This document shows positions 14,747 through 23,262 of a stretch of 64,000 nucleotides of DNA, in pieces. The translations under genes were made by a program, and so were the position numbers. The stretch is from positions 9,903-73,902 of the forward strand of contig JQAY01000006.1 in assembly GCA_001436895.1 (NCBI GenBank), in the 5' to 3' direction. Below the pieces are notes generated by a model. That model ran no database searches and had not been told where the DNA came from. It saw nothing but the letters and a program-made list of their open reading frames with translations. The stretch's first letter is position 1; every line of letters begins with the position of its first letter. Origin of the DNA: Weissella confusa. Lineage in GTDB: Bacteria; Bacillota; Bacilli; Lactobacillales; Lactobacillaceae.

Positions 14747-15784
14747 ATGGAATCTGCCCACGCACACCGCAAAGATGAACACCTAGCTCTAGCGGAAGCC
14801 GAATTCCGTCGTAATGCCCCAACGTCATCATTGCACGACGTTCGCATTATTCACCGAGGGTTGCCAGAAACACGCGTCGCCGACGTTGATTTAAGTGTGA
14901 TGGACCCTTACTTTAACTTTACAACTCCCTTCTACATCGAAGCGATGACTGGTGGTAGCCAAAAGACTGGTAAAGTGAACGCTCAACTGGCAACCGCTGC
15001 CAAGGAAACTGGTTTGGCCATGGCTGTTGGATCACAAAGTGTCGCTTTGAAGGATCCTGAAGCAATCGCCACATTTAAGTCAGTTCGTGAAATTAACCCC
15101 GATGGCTTCGTGATGGCCAACATCGGCGCTGGTCACACGGCTGAACACGCCCAACAAGTTGTTGATATGATTCAAGCCAACGCCCTTGAAGTTCACATTA
15201 ACGTTGCACAAGAAGTGGTCATGCCTGAAGGTGATCGTGAATACATTTGGGCTGAAGAGCTACAGCGCATTATCGAAACTGTGTCTGTTCCTGTCATTAT
15301 CAAGGAAGTCGGTTTCGGTATGTCACAAGAAACGATTGCGCAAATTCGTGACTTAGGTGCCCAATACGTTAACTTAGGTGGTCGTTCAGGGACGAACTTC
15401 GCTGTGATTGAAGATCGCCGCAATCGTGAAATGACGGCTGCTCACGGCTACCTTTACGACTGGGGTCAAACCACTGCTGAAAGCTTGCTTGAGGCACAAT
15501 TGGTTGAAAACGCGCCTACTGTATTTGCTACTGGTGGTATTCAAGACCCATTGGACGTCATGAAGGCCCAAATCCTTGGTGCCAAAGCAGTTGGTGTTGC
15601 TGGTCACTTCTTGCACACTGTGCTAAATGAAGGCACTGATGGTTTGATTACCGAAATCACTCGTTGGCAAAACCACTTGGCAAAGCTTTACGCCATGGTT
15701 GGTTCAACGAACCAGGCTGACTTAGCGAAGGTTAAGACGGTTTTGTCACCTGAATTGAAAAACTATATTGATCAACGCCGTTAA
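14747..15784 (+). CDS. fni: Type 2 isopentenyl-diphosphate delta-isomerase
   Basis: The product has 345 aa from ATG 14747, nine bases after AGGAG; ATG 14741 is too close to it. The FMN- and NADPH-dependent enzyme interconverts IPP and DMAPP. Marks are 'YIEAMTGGSQKTG' near residue 65, 'AVGSQSVALKD', and the FMN phosphate site GGRSGTNFA near 210 and 'FATGGIQDPLDVMKA' near 260. It ends the mevalonate operon, followed by a terminator at 15815-15844. Confidence 0.95.
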   Translation: MESAHAHRKDEHLALAEAEFRRNAPTSSLHDVRIIHRGLPETRVADVDLSVMDPYFNFTTPFYIEAMTGGSQKTGKVNAQLATAAKETGLAMAVGSQSVALKDPEAIATFKSVREINPDGFVMANIGAGHTAEHAQQVVDMIQANALEVHINVAQEVVMPEGDREYIWAEELQRIIETVSVPVIIKEVGFGMSQETIAQIRDLGAQYVNLGGRSGTNFAVIEDRRNREMTAAHGYLYDWGQTTAESLLEAQLVENAPTVFATGGIQDPLDVMKAQILGAKAVGVAGHFLHTVLNEGTDGLITEITRWQNHLAKLYAMVGSTNQADLAKVKTVLSPELKNYIDQRR

Positions 15785-15814
15785 TGCAGCCGATTTGATT
15801 AACGAATCATTAAG

Positions 15815-15844
15815 ACAAGGTTACGTTTGTAGCCTTGTTTTTTT
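15815..15844 (+). terminator. Mevalonate operon terminator
   Basis: ACAAGG and CCTTGT form the stem, followed by a run of T. Confidence 0.8.
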
Positions 15845-15911
15845 AGTTTTCATGGCATTTTCAAAGGATTAGTAAAGCGAGTAAAGGTCACCTTGCGATT
15901 GCCGGTTATCA

Positions 15912-15941
15912 CTGACAGCTAGTCGTTTTACTCGGTATATT
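15912..15941 (+). promoter_or_regulatory. Promoter of the TetR gene, leaderless arrangement
   Basis: CTGACA (15912-15917), an 18-bp spacer and TATATT (15936-15941). The A of ATG 15948 is seven bases after the -10, where transcription normally begins. Confidence 0.55.
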
Positions 15942-15947
15942 AGACGC

Positions 15948-16499
15948 ATGAAGAACATGTTAACGGAGAGTATTCGTCAGCAGACTGACGATCAAATTAT
16001 TGATGCAACGCTGACTTTGTTGCAAAGCCAGTCCTATGACCAACTTGCGGTTACTGAAATTACCCGCATGGCAGGCGTGTCACGGATGGCTTTCTATCGC
16101 CATTTTGGTACAAAGGAAGCAGTCATCAAGACGATTGTAGAACAACTTACAGATGACTTTGCGAAGGAAGCCGCTGCCCTACCGTTGGAAAGCGAAATCA
16201 TTGCACGCGAATTCTTCGGATTCGTGCAAGCTAATGGTATGGCAATTGCAGTTTTGCTAAATGCCGGCCTTCGCGAACAATTCTACCCACCTTTGCGTGA
16301 TATCATGCACGGCTTGTACGCGGAATTGTTCCGTAGCCAAGCTAGTCACTCAATGTCAATTGACTATGTGTCTGACTTTACTGCTTCTGGTATGTTGGCT
16401 TTGGCCATCCGCTGGATTGCTACGGGGATGCACGAATCAGTTGATGAAATGGCCAAGATTGCCACTGAAATGACTGACGCACAACACGCGAACCTATGA
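15948..16499 (+). CDS. TetR-family regulator, possibly leaderless
   Basis: This 183-aa protein has an N-terminal TetR helix-turn-helix (about residues 15-60, with VTEITRMAGVSRMAFYRHFG) and a variable ligand-binding part with a C-terminal segment typical of DUF/TetR_C proteins in lactobacilli. There is no ribosome binding site before ATG 15948 or the second ATG at 15957, but a promoter -10 lies exactly where a leaderless start would need it. No obvious target gene is adjacent; the mevalonate operon and the VOC gene are candidates. Confidence 0.85.
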   Translation: MKNMLTESIRQQTDDQIIDATLTLLQSQSYDQLAVTEITRMAGVSRMAFYRHFGTKEAVIKTIVEQLTDDFAKEAAALPLESEIIAREFFGFVQANGMAIAVLLNAGLREQFYPPLRDIMHGLYAELFRSQASHSMSIDYVSDFTASGMLALAIRWIATGMHESVDEMAKIATEMTDAQHANL

Positions 16500-16502
16500 A
16501 AT

Positions 16503-16537
16503 AAAGGACTTGGTACTATACCAAGTCCTTTATTTTT
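16503..16537. terminator. Bidirectional terminator between TetR and VOC genes
   Basis: AAAGGACTTGGTA and TACCAAGTCCTTT form a 13-bp stem with a 3-nt loop, followed by ATTTTTT. It serves the two convergent genes. Confidence 0.85.
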
Positions 16538-16542
16538 TGTCT

Positions 16543-16911
16543 TTAGATTCCTGAAACACCGAAGTATAGACCGTCTGGGTTCGCAAAGTTAAAGACCTTT
16601 TGGAGACCCATTTCGACTAATTCGCCCTTTTCAACATTCAATTCCGTCATCTTGTTGTACAACGCTTCCACGTCGTCTGAGTGGAACATAATCGAAGGTA
16701 CGTTATCAACAACTTCCGGTGAGTTCTCCTTGATGAACTCACGGTCAAAGATATTCAAGGCAAATGCGCCATCTTCTGAAGGTGCCACTTGCACCATTTC
16801 AGTCTCGCCCATATCTTGACGATCACGCTCAACAAACCCCAAAGACACCCAAAAATCAGCTTCACGGTTCACATCACTTACGTACAACATTACTTCAACG
16901 TCATTATTCAT
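16543..16911 (-). CDS. VOC-superfamily (glyoxalase/bleomycin-resistance fold) protein
   Basis: The product has 122 aa from ATG 16911, with AAAGTGAG about eight bases upstream. A two-module VOC fold is visible: VMLYVSDVNREADFWVSLGF at the N-terminus, 'FALNIFDREF' in the middle and a C-terminal strand 'FANPDGLYFGV' with 'NPDG' typical of the fold. The substrate cannot be told from the sequence; members include metal-dependent dioxygenases, glyoxalases and antibiotic-binding proteins. Confidence 0.8.
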   Translation of the reverse strand: MNNDVEVMLYVSDVNREADFWVSLGFVERDRQDMGETEMVQVAPSEDGAFALNIFDREFIKENSPEVVDNVPSIMFHSDDVEALYNKMTELNVEKGELVEMGLQKVFNFANPDGLYFGVSGI

Positions 16912-16971
16912 GTTCATTCTCACTTTCAGATTGTACGTTAATGTTAACATTTTGCATGGCAGTCACGCAAT

Positions 16972-17523
16972 TTAGTAACGCTGCGATTCCTGAACACCTT
17001 GTTTAAATCCTGCAATAGTATCTTGCGTTGCTGAAACGATGTACGGTGTCGCAACTAGCAGTAGCCATACCATTAACAACCAAAACAACTTACGATTACG
17101 AAGCAGTTTGTTTACGTCTCGCCAAGGAATATTCATCATCAATGCCACAAACGCAACAAGTTGTGCAAACTCAAATAATCCTTGTGCCCAAACGTCTTGA
17201 AAAAGACTCGGCCACATACTAACTGATACAAAAGCAAGTATGCTAATGCCAATAATTGAAAAGACAACTTTTTCTGTCGGTGAAAGTTTGAATCCCTTAT
17301 CCTTTTGATACTCCTCAATCAACCGATCATCCCCACGCACCAACTCATCCAACGAAAGATTAAACACATCCCCAATCATCAACACGCTTTTGAAACTTGG
17401 TAGCGCTGTGTCATTCTCCCACTTTGAAATTGATTGTCGGGTTACTCCTAATTTGTCCGCCAACTCTTGTTGTGACATGCTGTGCTGCTCACGATGCAAT
17501 TGAATGTTTTCACCAATCCTCAT
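16972..17523 (-). CDS. Membrane-bound XRE-family regulator
   Basis: This 183-aa protein has a helix-turn-helix at about residues 5-60 (MSQQELADKLGVTRQSISKWEND) followed by a linker and three to four membrane helices (about 88-108, 118-135, 148-168). GGAGG lies before ATG 17523. Proteins of this design sense the membrane or a partner transporter and are common in lactic acid bacteria. No target is adjacent. Confidence 0.85.
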   Translation of the reverse strand: MRIGENIQLHREQHSMSQQELADKLGVTRQSISKWENDTALPSFKSVLMIGDVFNLSLDELVRGDDRLIEEYQKDKGFKLSPTEKVVFSIIGISILAFVSVSMWPSLFQDVWAQGLFEFAQLVAFVALMMNIPWRDVNKLLRNRKLFWLLMVWLLLVATPYIVSATQDTIAGFKQGVQESQRY

Positions 17524-17649
17524 GTTATATCCTCCGCTTTCCTACCCCTTAACTTTACAAGAATGCCGGTATATCGCCAAGCAACTGACGGTTGCACTTG
17601 AAAAACATATCGAAATTAACGACATTCGACAACAGGGCATAAGAAAAAA

Positions 17650-17667
17650 GCGTACCGATTGGCACGC
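17650..17667 (-). terminator. lacM terminator
   Basis: GCGT-n-CC and GG-n-ACGC form the stem; read leftward it is followed by TTTTTT. Confidence 0.75.
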
Positions 17668-17674
17668 CTTTCCT

Positions 17675-18607
17675 TTAGTTAACCGATATTGTCACACTCA
17701 CCGAATAATCCTGGTCACTTGGCAATCGATACGCTGGTTGCACATCACTGCCCCAACTATCGATACCACCAACACCGCGAACTGCGCCGTAAACCGTCAA
17801 AACCGTTCGACGAGCCGGTGGCAATTCATTTTGATGGGTTGCTGATTCTAATTCAACCGCCGTGTATGGTAATGCTGAAAAGGCAAATTGATTATCTGTC
17901 TTATCCACACGTAAATGAGAACCAGTATGGTGGGTTAATGTCACCCAGTCCGTCTTAATATGCATCCCCATCTCTTGTGGCACCAAATATGGCGTAACCG
18001 GTAGACCTTCAACTTGATGAATACCCGGTTCACCACCTTGCCAACGATCAGGATACGTTTCACCCGACAACCCCTGATACGTGAAGCCAGTAACTGGCGC
18101 AGGCATTACGAGTCGCAACCCGAAAGCTGGCAACTCTGGCAAGTCCGACTGACCTAAATAAGTTGCGGTAATCGTTAACTCACCACCATTAACCACCTCA
18201 TAACTCACCAACACAGTTGTTTGTGGTGAAGTTGGTGTCTGATAGGTGAACGTGATTTTTACTTTGTCGGCTGTTTGCTGATTATCGTATCGATTGTTTT
18301 CAGGCGCCACGGGCTTGGCAATCTCAACCCCGTCGACTATAACGTTGAAATCAACGGCCGCACTGAACTGGTCGGCGCCAAACCATTGCGCGCTCTTAGT
18401 TGAAAAGCCATTCCCACGGTCGTTGTCCGTAGTTGCACGCCAGAAAGCTGGCTTTGGTACACGGTACAACCACTCAACGTCGTTCACACGCAACGATTCC
18501 AAGCCGCCTTTTTCATAACTGAATAGGTAATGCGTATCGGCTATATGAACACCGAGGACGCCATCACCATACACAACCTTCAATTTATTTGTTTTCATAT
18601 CGCTCAT
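17675..18607 (-). CDS. lacM: Beta-galactosidase small subunit LacM
   Basis: This 310-aa subunit corresponds to the C-terminal domain 5 (beta-sandwich) of single-chain GH2 LacZ and completes the active site of LacL. Marks include 'KPAFWRATTDNDRGNGF' near residue 52 and 'GLRLVMPAPV'. The start at ATG 18607 has AGAGGTG ten bases upstream, inside lacL; the genes overlap by 23 bp. Heterodimeric LacLM is typical of Leuconostoc, Weissella and lactobacilli. It hydrolyses lactose to glucose and galactose in the cytoplasm. Confidence 0.95.
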   Translation of the reverse strand: MSDMKTNKLKVVYGDGVLGVHIADTHYLFSYEKGGLESLRVNDVEWLYRVPKPAFWRATTDNDRGNGFSTKSAQWFGADQFSAAVDFNVIVDGVEIAKPVAPENNRYDNQQTADKVKITFTYQTPTSPQTTVLVSYEVVNGGELTITATYLGQSDLPELPAFGLRLVMPAPVTGFTYQGLSGETYPDRWQGGEPGIHQVEGLPVTPYLVPQEMGMHIKTDWVTLTHHTGSHLRVDKTDNQFAFSALPYTAVELESATHQNELPPARRTVLTVYGAVRGVGGIDSWGSDVQPAYRLPSDQDYSVSVTISVN

Positions 18608-20483
18608 AGAAATATTTCACCTCTTGCATTGCTGGCTTCAACTGACGGTCGGCAAAGACAATACCGTTACCTGAGAATTCATAATCAGAATGGCGTTCGT
18701 TAAAGTCACCACCATAGGCTAAAAATCGTTGCCCCGTAATTGGATCGTCTTGCCACAAGGCCTGATCTTTGAAATCCCAAATGAACCCGCCACCATATGC
18801 AGGGAACTCATCGTACAAGGCCATGTATTCGTCAAATCCCCCCACTGAATTACCCATGCTGTGCATGAACTCATAGTTTAGATAAGGCTTCTTAGGTTGT
18901 TCAGTCAGATAGGTCCGAATATCAGCCGGCGAGGCATACATCCGACTTTCCACATCTGAAATCTGGTCGTCATACTCCCGGTTATGGAAGACCCCTTCAT
19001 AGTGCGTTAGTCGCGTTGGATCAACCTGCTTAAAGTACGCATTCATATCAGCGATGTTATCACCAGCATACGATTCATTACCAAGCGACCAAAATAGAAT
19101 CGACACGTGATTCTTAAATTGCTCATAGTTACTCTGTGCCCGGTCCATCACGACATCATGCCAAGCCACATGTGAACCAGGGACGTTAACGGATGGTTCA
19201 ACTTGTCCCATCTTCTGCCAGGTACCGTGTGATTCCAAATTCGTTTCCGCCATTAAATAAATGCCAGCTTCATCGGCCATGAAATACCAAGGCACCTGGT
19301 TCGGATAATGGGATGTTCGCACTGCATTGATATGATTTTCTTGAATAACACGCATATCCTGGCGCATATCGGCTTCGTTAAGCGCACGCCCCGTTTCAGG
19401 CGACCATTCGTGACGATTTACCCCATTCAGATACAAGCGGTGTCCATTCGACTGCAACTGATTATCAGCGCCGATTGCAATCGTTCGGAAGCCAAATGGA
19501 TAATCCACAAAAGCAACCTCGTCACCGCTTCCATTGGTCACCGTCACTTGCAAATGATAAAGATTTGGCTGTTGGTGAGACCACAGTGCAATGTCTGGCA
19601 CAAGCAAGTCTGCCAGACTCACTTGCTCGGCAGCACTAATCTTCGTTTCTAATAGCGATTGCTGATTATGGTCTAAAATCGCAATCTGAACGTTACCCGT
19701 CACTGGTGTTGTTGCTGATAACTGCAACGTGACATCAACCATGCCGTTGCGACCATGCACAGTTGGCTTAATAGCGACGTCCGTCACGTCAATTTCAGGT
19801 AATGCGCGCAACCGCACACTTCTGAAGATACCCGAGAAGCGGAACATATCTTGATCTTCAATAAACGCTGCCGTACTTAGCTTATAGACAGCTACTGCAA
19901 TCATATTTTGTCCTGCATGTAACTGCTCAGTTATGTCAAACTCAGCTCGGCTAAAACTATCTTCAGAATAGCCCACGAAGTTACCGTTCACCCACAGATA
20001 CATCGCCTGTTCCACACCGTCAAATGTGATATGCATCCGCTTATTTTCAAAGTGCGTTGGTAATTCAAAGACCTTAACATATTCGCCAACCGGATTATCC
20101 GGCGCGTCGCTGAAAATGCCCGGCACCCCTTGTGTATCCCCATCCATAAATGGTGGACGACGGTATTGTTGCCCATCCCATGGATACAGTGTGTTAATGT
20201 ATTGGATTTGACCATATCCTTGTAATTGGATGTGGCCAGGAACCGAAATTCTATTAAATTCCGCCCGCGCCGTTGCCACCTGTGGATCATAAAACTGTTC
20301 CGTTCGTTCGCGCGGTGATGCCCCGTAATGAAAATCCCACTCACCATCAAGTGACAACGTATCAGCTTGGTTTCCCGCCTTGTAATCTGCCTTATCTCGA
20401 TAGATTTCGTGATCACTGTGTGCTGGCAGTTTGCCAACACGGAATACACGCGGATCATCTAACCATTCAAGTTTCGCTTCCAT
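18585..20483 (-). CDS. lacL: Beta-galactosidase large subunit LacL
   Basis: This 632-aa GH2 enzyme holds the catalytic (beta/alpha)8 barrel. The N-terminal sugar-binding domain has LSLDGEWDFHYG; the acid/base glutamate is in 'FWSLGNESYAGD' and the nucleophile in 'YLNYEFMHSMGNS'. GGAGG lies before ATG 20483. A cre-like site is 16 bases upstream of the start, so carbon-catabolite control may act by roadblock. It follows galT after an intervening terminator. Confidence 0.95.
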   Translation of the reverse strand: MEAKLEWLDDPRVFRVGKLPAHSDHEIYRDKADYKAGNQADTLSLDGEWDFHYGASPRERTEQFYDPQVATARAEFNRISVPGHIQLQGYGQIQYINTLYPWDGQQYRRPPFMDGDTQGVPGIFSDAPDNPVGEYVKVFELPTHFENKRMHITFDGVEQAMYLWVNGNFVGYSEDSFSRAEFDITEQLHAGQNMIAVAVYKLSTAAFIEDQDMFRFSGIFRSVRLRALPEIDVTDVAIKPTVHGRNGMVDVTLQLSATTPVTGNVQIAILDHNQQSLLETKISAAEQVSLADLLVPDIALWSHQQPNLYHLQVTVTNGSGDEVAFVDYPFGFRTIAIGADNQLQSNGHRLYLNGVNRHEWSPETGRALNEADMRQDMRVIQENHINAVRTSHYPNQVPWYFMADEAGIYLMAETNLESHGTWQKMGQVEPSVNVPGSHVAWHDVVMDRAQSNYEQFKNHVSILFWSLGNESYAGDNIADMNAYFKQVDPTRLTHYEGVFHNREYDDQISDVESRMYASPADIRTYLTEQPKKPYLNYEFMHSMGNSVGGFDEYMALYDEFPAYGGGFIWDFKDQALWQDDPITGQRFLAYGGDFNERHSDYEFSGNGIVFADRQLKPAMQEVKYFYERYENK

Positions 20484-20498
20484 GTTTCCCTCCTCTTT

Positions 20499-20512
20499 TG
20501 TATGCGCTTACA
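20499..20512. promoter_or_regulatory. cre-like site before lacL
   Basis: Read on the minus strand it is TGTAAGCGCATACA, 13 of 14 matches to TGWAARCGYTWNCW. It lies between the galT terminator and the lacL ribosome binding site. CcpA binding is inferred. Confidence 0.6.
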
Positions 20513-20525
20513 AATCATTTTTGAA

Positions 20526-20561
20526 AAATGGCACCTCCAACACTGTTGGAAGTGCCATTTA
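20526..20561 (-). terminator. galT terminator
   Basis: A long interrupted stem (ATGGCAC/GTGCCAT with inner CCAAC/GTTGG), followed on the minus strand by TTTTTC. It separates galT from lacL. Confidence 0.8.
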
Positions 20562-20565
20562 ACTG

Positions 20566-22068
20566 TTATTTACCTGCTGCTGTTAGATGTGCGATAAAGC
20601 GCTTCAGTCCCTCATGACCACTGGCGTCATACTTATAGACCCCTGCATGAGTCAGCACTTCAGCAAACACCTGTCCAACGGCTTGTTGCACAATTTGATG
20701 GACATTGTCAGGCGTCACCGTATGTTCACGGGCCAACATTTCAGCCCATGGCCGGTGTCCTTCAGCGACCTGATTGATGTCCACCTCACCAAGCAAGAAT
20801 GCTTCAACATCACCGAGTTCATCTTTCAAACGCGCTGGCAAGATAGCCAACCCCATCACTTCAATCAAGCCGATATTTTCGCGCTTGATATGTTGTACGT
20901 CTGGGTGGGGATGGAAAATTCCTTCTGGGTATTCAGCTGACGTCCCATTATCACGCAAAACCAAATACATGACGTATAATCCCGGACGCTTCATTGCAAT
21001 CGGTGTCACCGTATGTTGTTGTTCACCACGTTCACTCGTCGCATGAATATCCAAACGGTCATCCGAGTATCCTTGCCAAGCTTCACGAATAAATTCGCTA
21101 GCTGCTACTAGCTTCTCTTTATCGGTTGCCGTTAAACGAATGGTTGTCATTGGCCAACGGACAATATCAGCTCGAATATCCGGAAAGGCCGGCATCGGAA
21201 TTTCGCATTCTGTCGGCGCTTTCATCAACGGAAAGACATGGCGTCCACCTTGAAAATGTTCTTGTGACAGAATTGATCCACCAACGATTGGCAAATCCGC
21301 ATTCGAGCCCACAAAGTACATTGGATAGCGTTCCACAATCGTCAGCAAGTTTTCAAACGTCGCTTGATTAATCACCATCGTCTCACGTTCAAAATCAACA
21401 AATATCGCATGCTCCCCAAAGTATGCATATGGCGAATAATGCCAGCCCCATGTTTGCCCTTGCAATGATTCACGAATAAAGCGATGTGTTGCGCGCGGTG
21501 CTTGTGTAATCGAGCCGGCGTACCCTTCATTCGTATAATCCAAGGCAGTTGGCGGATACGCCGCTTTTGGTGCAGCCGCAGCCGCCTTGATTTCTGCCGT
21601 CGTCTTCTCCGGCTTCGACAAATTAATCGTAATTTCCAAATCACCAAAATCAGATGTCGCTTCGTAGGCAATATTCTTTTGAATATCAGCTACTTTAACG
21701 TTTTCAACGGCCCGGCTTAAGTCATAGTAATAAGCAACTGCTTTTTCAGGGCTCTGGGCATACAACTTTTCAAAATTGCTTTGTAGTCGATCAGGTGTTG
21801 GCGTCACAATGTTCAACAAGCGTGCTCGCATCACATCTAGTTGCCAACGCTCATCGGGTGACTTATCAGAAATATCCAGCAACAATGTCGTCAATTCACT
21901 TAGCGAGCGCTCAGTATTCCCTGTCTGTCCATCAACAATCCCATCAAGACCGATTTCAGCCAAGACTAAGTTAGTCCGATAAACTGTTTCCATTTCTGAA
22001 TAGGCCTGTAGCTTAACACCCCATGCCACGAAATCTAAGACCAATTGACTACTATGTGAATCTAACAT
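20566..22068 (-). CDS. galT: UDP-glucose--hexose-1-phosphate uridylyltransferase (class II GalT)
   Basis: This 500-aa Leloir enzyme converts galactose-1-phosphate and UDP-glucose into glucose-1-phosphate and UDP-galactose. The length and the C-terminal part identify the Firmicutes class II type, not the short E. coli type. Marks include 'VDFERETMVINQATFENLL', QEHFQGGRHVFP and 'HPHPDVQHIKRENIG'. It follows galK by 11 bases. GalE, needed to recycle UDP-galactose, is not in the window. Confidence 0.93.
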   Translation of the reverse strand: MLDSHSSQLVLDFVAWGVKLQAYSEMETVYRTNLVLAEIGLDGIVDGQTGNTERSLSELTTLLLDISDKSPDERWQLDVMRARLLNIVTPTPDRLQSNFEKLYAQSPEKAVAYYYDLSRAVENVKVADIQKNIAYEATSDFGDLEITINLSKPEKTTAEIKAAAAAPKAAYPPTALDYTNEGYAGSITQAPRATHRFIRESLQGQTWGWHYSPYAYFGEHAIFVDFERETMVINQATFENLLTIVERYPMYFVGSNADLPIVGGSILSQEHFQGGRHVFPLMKAPTECEIPMPAFPDIRADIVRWPMTTIRLTATDKEKLVAASEFIREAWQGYSDDRLDIHATSERGEQQHTVTPIAMKRPGLYVMYLVLRDNGTSAEYPEGIFHPHPDVQHIKRENIGLIEVMGLAILPARLKDELGDVEAFLLGEVDINQVAEGHRPWAEMLAREHTVTPDNVHQIVQQAVGQVFAEVLTHAGVYKYDASGHEGLKRFIAHLTAAGK

Positions 22069-22079
22069 AACGACTTCCT

Positions 22080-23261
22080 CTACTTAATTTCATGCGTACC
22101 AGCAACAATTTCGGCGACGAAAAATGATGGCTGGTAGCCAATTTTGTTGGTGTATGCTTCACCAACTGCTGCCGTGATTTCAGGTACACGGGCTTCTTCA
22201 ACTAACGCGATGGCTGAACCACCAAATCCAGCACCAGTCATACGAGCACCTAGCACGCCAGTTTGTGCCAACGCTGCGTCGACCAGTGTATCTAGCTCAA
22301 CACCAGTTACTTCATAATCATCACGCAACGAATTGTGCGACGCTGTTAACAATTGCCCAAACGTTTCCAAATCGTGGTCCTGCAAAGCTGCCTTTGCTTC
22401 TACCGTACGTTGGTTCTCAGTCACCGCATGGCGCGCGCGACGCATAATGACCTCATTATCAGCCGTTAATGACGCTGACGCTGCCAGGAATTGGTCCGTC
22501 GTTAAATCACCCAACGTTTGGATATCAACACTTTCTTGGAGCAAAGCCAATGCTGCTTCCGTCTCCGCACGACGTTCGTTGTACTTTGAATCAACCAATT
22601 CACGTTTCTTATTAGTCGTCATGACCAGCAAACGATACTCACCAAACTCGGCCGGTACCATCTCATATTCAAGCGTGTTAGTGTCCAAAAAGATGGCCTG
22701 TTCGTCTTCACCAAAGGCGACAGCGAATTGATCCATAATACCTGTTTTTAGTCCAAGATAATCATTTTCAACTGCTTGACCCATCTTCACAATGGTCAAC
22801 TTATCAATCTCATATCCCATCAAGTCAGCTAGCATATTAATGAGCAACATTTCCAATGAAGCTGATGATGACAGCCCTGATGCTGTTGGCATGTCACCAA
22901 CAATTGCCAAGTCAAACCCTTTTGTTACGGGGTAGCCAAACTTGGCCATTTCAGTAATCACGCCACGTAAGTACTTAATCCATGTATCATATTGACGCAA
23001 TGCGATATCATCCAATGCAATCAATTGAATCCCAGCCTCTGGGAAGTTCGCTGAATAGGTGCGAATCTCTTGATCATCACGTGGTGCAATCGCGCCATAC
23101 GTCCCAACACTAATTGCAGCTGGGAAAACATGACCCCCATTATAATCGGTGTGCTCACCAATCAAATTCACGCGACCTGGTGAAAAGTACAACTTCGCCG
23201 GCTCATAGCCAAAACGCTTCTCGAATGATTGTGCTAACTCATGATTTAATTCATAAACCAT
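22080..23261 (-). CDS. galK: Galactokinase
   Basis: This 393-aa GHMP kinase phosphorylates galactose at C1. The signature 'GRVNLIGEHTDYNGGHVFP' is near residue 30, the ATP loop 'PTASGLSSSASLEML' near 125, and the C-terminal 'GARMTGAGFGGSAIALV' near 345. AAGGAG lies before ATG 23261, overlapping the end of the permease gene, so the two are coupled. Confidence 0.96.
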   Translation of the reverse strand: MVYELNHELAQSFEKRFGYEPAKLYFSPGRVNLIGEHTDYNGGHVFPAAISVGTYGAIAPRDDQEIRTYSANFPEAGIQLIALDDIALRQYDTWIKYLRGVITEMAKFGYPVTKGFDLAIVGDMPTASGLSSSASLEMLLINMLADLMGYEIDKLTIVKMGQAVENDYLGLKTGIMDQFAVAFGEDEQAIFLDTNTLEYEMVPAEFGEYRLLVMTTNKKRELVDSKYNERRAETEAALALLQESVDIQTLGDLTTDQFLAASASLTADNEVIMRRARHAVTENQRTVEAKAALQDHDLETFGQLLTASHNSLRDDYEVTGVELDTLVDAALAQTGVLGARMTGAGFGGSAIALVEEARVPEITAAVGEAYTNKIGYQPSFFVAEIVAGTHEIK

Positions 23262-23262
23262 T

